Shown here: one piece after another, positions 61,739-64,000 of the stretch
Layout: every line of letters begins with the position of its first letter
How positions within the stretch are numbered: the first letter of the stretch is position 1
Assembly: GCA_016706225.1 (NCBI GenBank)
Contig: JADJKB010000003.1
Location: 868,001-932,000, forward strand
Direction: 5' to 3'
Source of the DNA: Myxococcales bacterium
GTDB lineage: Bacteria > Myxococcota_A > Polyangia > Polyangiales > Polyangiaceae
DNA: 64,000 nucleotides
Made by a program: the position numbers and the translations under genes
Notes under the pieces: generated by a model
The model's database searches: none
Told to the model about the DNA's origin: nothing
Seen by the model: the letters and a program-made list of their open reading frames with translations, nothing else

Positions 61739-64000
61739 GGGAGCACGGCGCGATGATAGCAGAGGCTATGCACCCCTGGTCCCGCGACTTTGTTGGTCGA
61801 CTCGACGAGCTCGAGATCGACAGCCAGCTCCTGAAGAACAATGCCCTCGGCGACCCGTCCACGAGGCCGCTCTGGGTCTACACACCCCCGGGATACGACG
61901 CCGACACGAGTCGGCGGTACCCGAGCATCTACTTGATCTTGGGCCTCACCGGACAGGTGGACATGTGGAAGAACCGCATGGCGTTTCGGCCGAACGTGAC
62001 GGAGCTGGTCGACCAGCTCTTCTCCGAAGGCGGTGCGCCGCCTGCGGTCGTGGTGTTCGCGGACTGCTGGACGCGCTTCGGCGGCAGCCAGTACATCGAC
62101 TCTCCCGGCACGGGACCGTACATGAGCTACCTGTGCGACGAGGTCGTACCGTTCGTGGACGCGAAGTACCGGACGCTGGCGAGCCGTGACCACCGCGGGC
62201 TGACGGGAAAATCGAGCGGAGGTTACGGCGCGATGGTGGTGCCGATGTTGCGCCCCGATGTCTTTGGCGGCTTCGCGACCCACGCCGGCGACGCGCTCTT
62301 CGAGACCTGCTACTTGCCGGTGTTTCGCGAGTCCGTTCGCATCCTGCGCGACCGCTACCAGGGTTCGTACGAGCTGTTCTGGGAGAAGCTGTACGCGGGC
62401 CCGGCGCTCGCCCGGCCCGAAGACGGCGCCCTGCTGAACGACTGGTGCATGGCGGCGTGTTACTCCGCGGACGCCGACGGGAAGGTGCATCTCCCCTACG
62501 ATCCCGCGACGGGCGAGCTCGTCCCCGAGGTCTGGGCTCGCTGGCTCGAGTGGGATCCCGTGCGCATGGCCAAACAGCGAGCCGACGCCTTGCGCTCGAT
62601 GCGCGCGATCTACGTCGACGCCGGGCTGCGCGACGAGTTCTACCTCGATCTCGGCGCACTGGCCTTCAAGCGCGAGCTCGAGAAGATCGGTGTGAAAGAC
62701 CTCTTCTTCGAGCTCTTCGACGCAACCCACAAGGCCATCGAGTACCGCTATCCGCTGGCGCTGAGGTATCTGGCGGAGCGGCTCTCGGGAGGGTGAGGGT
62801 CGGCTCGACGGGTTCGATGCGCTCCGGGGGAACTGCACGCCGCTCCCAGCGCAAGTGCGTTTCGCGCTGACGTGATGGGAGGATGCCGCTCCCAGAGCAA
62901 GCGGGCTCGCGGTTGCGTGGTGGGGGGATGCCTCTCCCAGCTCGAGTGGGTTCGCGCTGGCGTGACGAGCGGACGCATCTCCCAGCTCGAGTGGGTTTCC
63001 ATTTCGTATTGGATTCGTGCGGGCGGCCCTCCCCGTCGCAGGTCGCACAGCGCGCACCTCGCGCAGAGGGATTGGCTTCGTGTCGTACGGCGCGCGCGAT
63101 TCGCGGAGCTCGCGCGGGGGGATCGGTTTGGTGTCGTACGGCGCGCACAATTCGCGCAGAGGGTTTGGCTTGGTGATGAGCGCGCGCCCGAAGACGGCCT
63201 CGGCGGCGAGGAGATTGTGCGCGCGGCAGAGCACGCGCAGGTTGTCGGGATTGGCGCTCCCGCCCAGCGCGCGCGGCTGCCTGTGGTCGAGCTCGAGAAA
63301 CGCGCGCGCCGTGCAGCGCTCGCCGTTCGAGCTGGTGTAAGTGCAGCGCTCGCCATCGCGAGCAAAGACCTCGCGCCGCGTCGGATTGCTCACGTGCCCG
63401 CCATCCGAGCGTCGGGGGCGGGCGGGGCGCGCAGTCTTGCCGAGCTTCTTCTTCTCGATATCGTTCAGCAGGAGATCGAGGGCGCGCTCGACGACGAGCG
63501 CGAGGTCGCGGCTCGGGTTCGCGTGACTCGTGAGATCGAGCGCGCGCTCCAGTTTGCCGCGCAGCTCCGTGCTGGCAGTGAAGTGCACCGCGTGGCGCTC
63601 CGGGGCGAGGACTTGAATTTGCGCGGCGCCGCGCGAGCGCGTGTCATGGGGGAAGAAGGCTGCGCCGGCGCTGGCGGTCGCTTCGGTGCACGCGGGCGCA
63701 AGCGATTGCGCGCTTGGAGACGAGGTCGACGACGAGCGCTCCGGGGGCGAAGTCAGCATGGACGCGGGCGGCGGCGACGACCGCGGCGACGACGAGCCCG
63801 TGGTGATCAGTTGCGCTGGGTGTACGGCGGCGGGTTGTGTCGAGAGCGACGGCGGGCGCCGCGGCGGCAACTTGCGCATTCGGGAGGGCACATCGGGTCT
63901 GGGTGCGAGGTGGGCGACGAGGGTCTGCACTTCGCGCTTGGTCTTGCCGCAAATCAGGTCGAGCAACTCGGCGTGATTGTCCGGTGTCAGGTGGGACTTG
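61735..64000 (-). CDS. HNH endonuclease, start cut by window edge, C-terminus runs on
   Basis: The gene enters from the right edge (KSHLTPDNHAELLDLICGK). The recognisable part ends near 63170: an Ala/Pro/Ser-rich linker, a helical region (LRGKLERALDLTSHANPSRD), and an HNH domain with two zinc-type Cys, LELDHRQPRALGGS and NPDNLRVLCRAHN, as in 13E12/DUF222-type repeat nucleases. After that the frame continues through two sorts of tandem repeats (APYDTKPIPPRE; NPLELGDASARHASA) and then, with no stop, antisense across the esterase to 61735. I believe only the part to about 62750-63170 is real; a 1-base insertion in the last repeat may have removed the old stop. Confidence 0.75.
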   Translation of the reverse strand, partial: KSHLTPDNHAELLDLICGKTKREVQTLVAHLAPRPDVPSRMRKLPPRRPPSLSTQPAAVHPAQLITTGSSSPRSSPPPASMLTSPPERSSSTSSPSAQSLAPACTEATASAGAAFFPHDTRSRGAAQIQVLAPERHAVHFTASTELRGKLERALDLTSHANPSRDLALVVERALDLLLNDIEKKKLGKTARPARPRRSDGGHVSNPTRREVFARDGERCTYTSSNGERCTARAFLELDHRQPRALGGSANPDNLRVLCRAHNLLAAEAVFGRALITKPNPLRELCAPYDTKPIPPRELRESRAPYDTKPIPLREVRAVRPATGRAARTNPIRNGNPLELGDASARHASANPLELGEASPHHATASPLALGAASSHHVSAKRTCAGSGVQFPRSASNPSSRPSPSREPLRQIPQRQRIAVLDGLVGCVEELEEEVFHTDLLELALEGQCAEIEVELVAQPGVDVDRAHRAQGVGSLFGHAHGIPLEPASPDLGDELARRGIVGEMHLPVGVRGVTRRHAPVVQQGAVFGPGERRARVQLLPEQLVRTLVAVAQDANGLAKHRQVAGLEERVAGVGREAAKDIGAQHRHHHRAVTSARFSRQPAVVTARQRPVLRVHERYDLVAQVAHVRSRAGRVDVLAAAEARPAVREHHDRRRRTAFGEELVDQLRHVRPKRHAVLPHVHLSGEAQDQVDARVPPTRVGVVSRGCVDPERPRGRVAEGIVLQELAVDLELVESTNKVAGPGVHSLCYHRAVLP
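61753..62796 (+). CDS. Alpha/beta-hydrolase, esterase D / Fes-like (PF00756 type)
   Basis: 347 residues from the ATG at 61753; a second ATG five codons later is possible. Features of the putative esterase family: RPLWVYTPPGYDAD, YLILGLTG, the nucleophile elbow GKSSGGYGAM (Ser near residue 154), the Asp region YVDAGLRDEFYLD and the catalytic His in FDATHKAIEYR. No signal peptide. It should hydrolyse an ester, perhaps of a siderophore, S-formylglutathione or acyl sugar; the sequence does not say which. An open frame from the HNH gene runs antisense across the whole gene. Confidence 0.9.
   Translation: MIAEAMHPWSRDFVGRLDELEIDSQLLKNNALGDPSTRPLWVYTPPGYDADTSRRYPSIYLILGLTGQVDMWKNRMAFRPNVTELVDQLFSEGGAPPAVVVFADCWTRFGGSQYIDSPGTGPYMSYLCDEVVPFVDAKYRTLASRDHRGLTGKSSGGYGAMVVPMLRPDVFGGFATHAGDALFETCYLPVFRESVRILRDRYQGSYELFWEKLYAGPALARPEDGALLNDWCMAACYSADADGKVHLPYDPATGELVPEVWARWLEWDPVRMAKQRADALRSMRAIYVDAGLRDEFYLDLGALAFKRELEKIGVKDLFFELFDATHKAIEYRYPLALRYLAERLSGG
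62841..63000. repeat. Tandem 45 bp repeats at the HNH gene 3' end
   Basis: Three full units and a partial one (62841-62886, 62887-62931, 62932-62976, 62977-63000), built on CTCCCAG and encoding NPLELGDASARHASA-like 15-residue units on the minus strand. The unit at 62841-62886 is 46 bases instead of 45, so the reading frame shifts there. Confidence 0.85.

Noticed and set aside
62841..63000. Possible CRISPR array
   Set aside because: Contiguous 45-base units without unique spacers, translating into a periodic peptide.

Overview
The window is a GC-rich (roughly two-thirds G+C) bacterial chromosome segment that looks like a large-genome Myxococcota (Polyangia-type myxobacterium). The signs are eukaryote-like Ser/Thr kinases, a kinase fused to a sigma-54 activator, many lipoproteins with Gly/Ser/Thr or Ala/Pro spacers, three secreted proteins ending in a Cys-hydrophobic-Arg tail (MYXO-CTERM style), and wide intergenic spacing. 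I saw no tRNA, rRNA, CRISPR array or insertion sequence. This assignment is inference from protein style, not from a marker gene.

Layout. 0-7.2 kb: a cut membrane protein, a Ser/Thr kinase, and a coupled pair on the minus strand (kinase/TPR/GAF/sigma-54 activator followed by a D12-class adenine methylase). 7.4-14.4 kb: a xanthine dehydrogenase operon (xdhC, a Pro-rich membrane protein, xdhA, xdhB). 14.4-18.2 kb: a lipoprotein divergent from a lipoprotein pyroglutamyl peptidase, an ECF-type sigma factor and a broken adenylate cyclase. 18.2-22.6 kb: an outer-membrane beta-barrel coupled to a 13-haem cytochrome, plus a small helical protein and a cytochrome-like lipoprotein. 22.7-29.2 kb: a membrane protein, a metalloprotease-like lipoprotein, glutamate dehydrogenase, cdsA, and the RNA-repair pair archease-rtcB.

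29.2-35.3 kb is a scarred region. A ~610 bp segment (rtcB tail, marR gene, its promoter) occurs twice, and a ~120 bp promoter-only piece occurs a third time. Between and beside the copies are a probable Cas3 HD-domain relic, a large surface protein, and a kinase relic. 34-48 kb is dominated by cell-surface lipoproteins (metallophosphatase, VWA, amidase, fasciclin) interrupted by a 316-base pure G run at 41.4-41.75 kb, which is probably an assembly artefact, so linkage across it should not be trusted.

48-64 kb holds a flippase/methyltransferase pair, a VanY-like peptidase fused to thrombospondin type 3 repeats, an 888-residue NAGPA-like protein, assorted envelope proteins, a DUF885 protein divergent from a carboxylesterase, and at the right edge an HNH endonuclease whose C-terminus runs into tandem repeats and out into antisense of the esterase.

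The best leads for something undescribed are the porin-cytochrome pair, the kinase/sigma-54 activator coupled to a DNA methylase, the repeated marR promoter module around the relic region, and the repeat-extended HNH gene.
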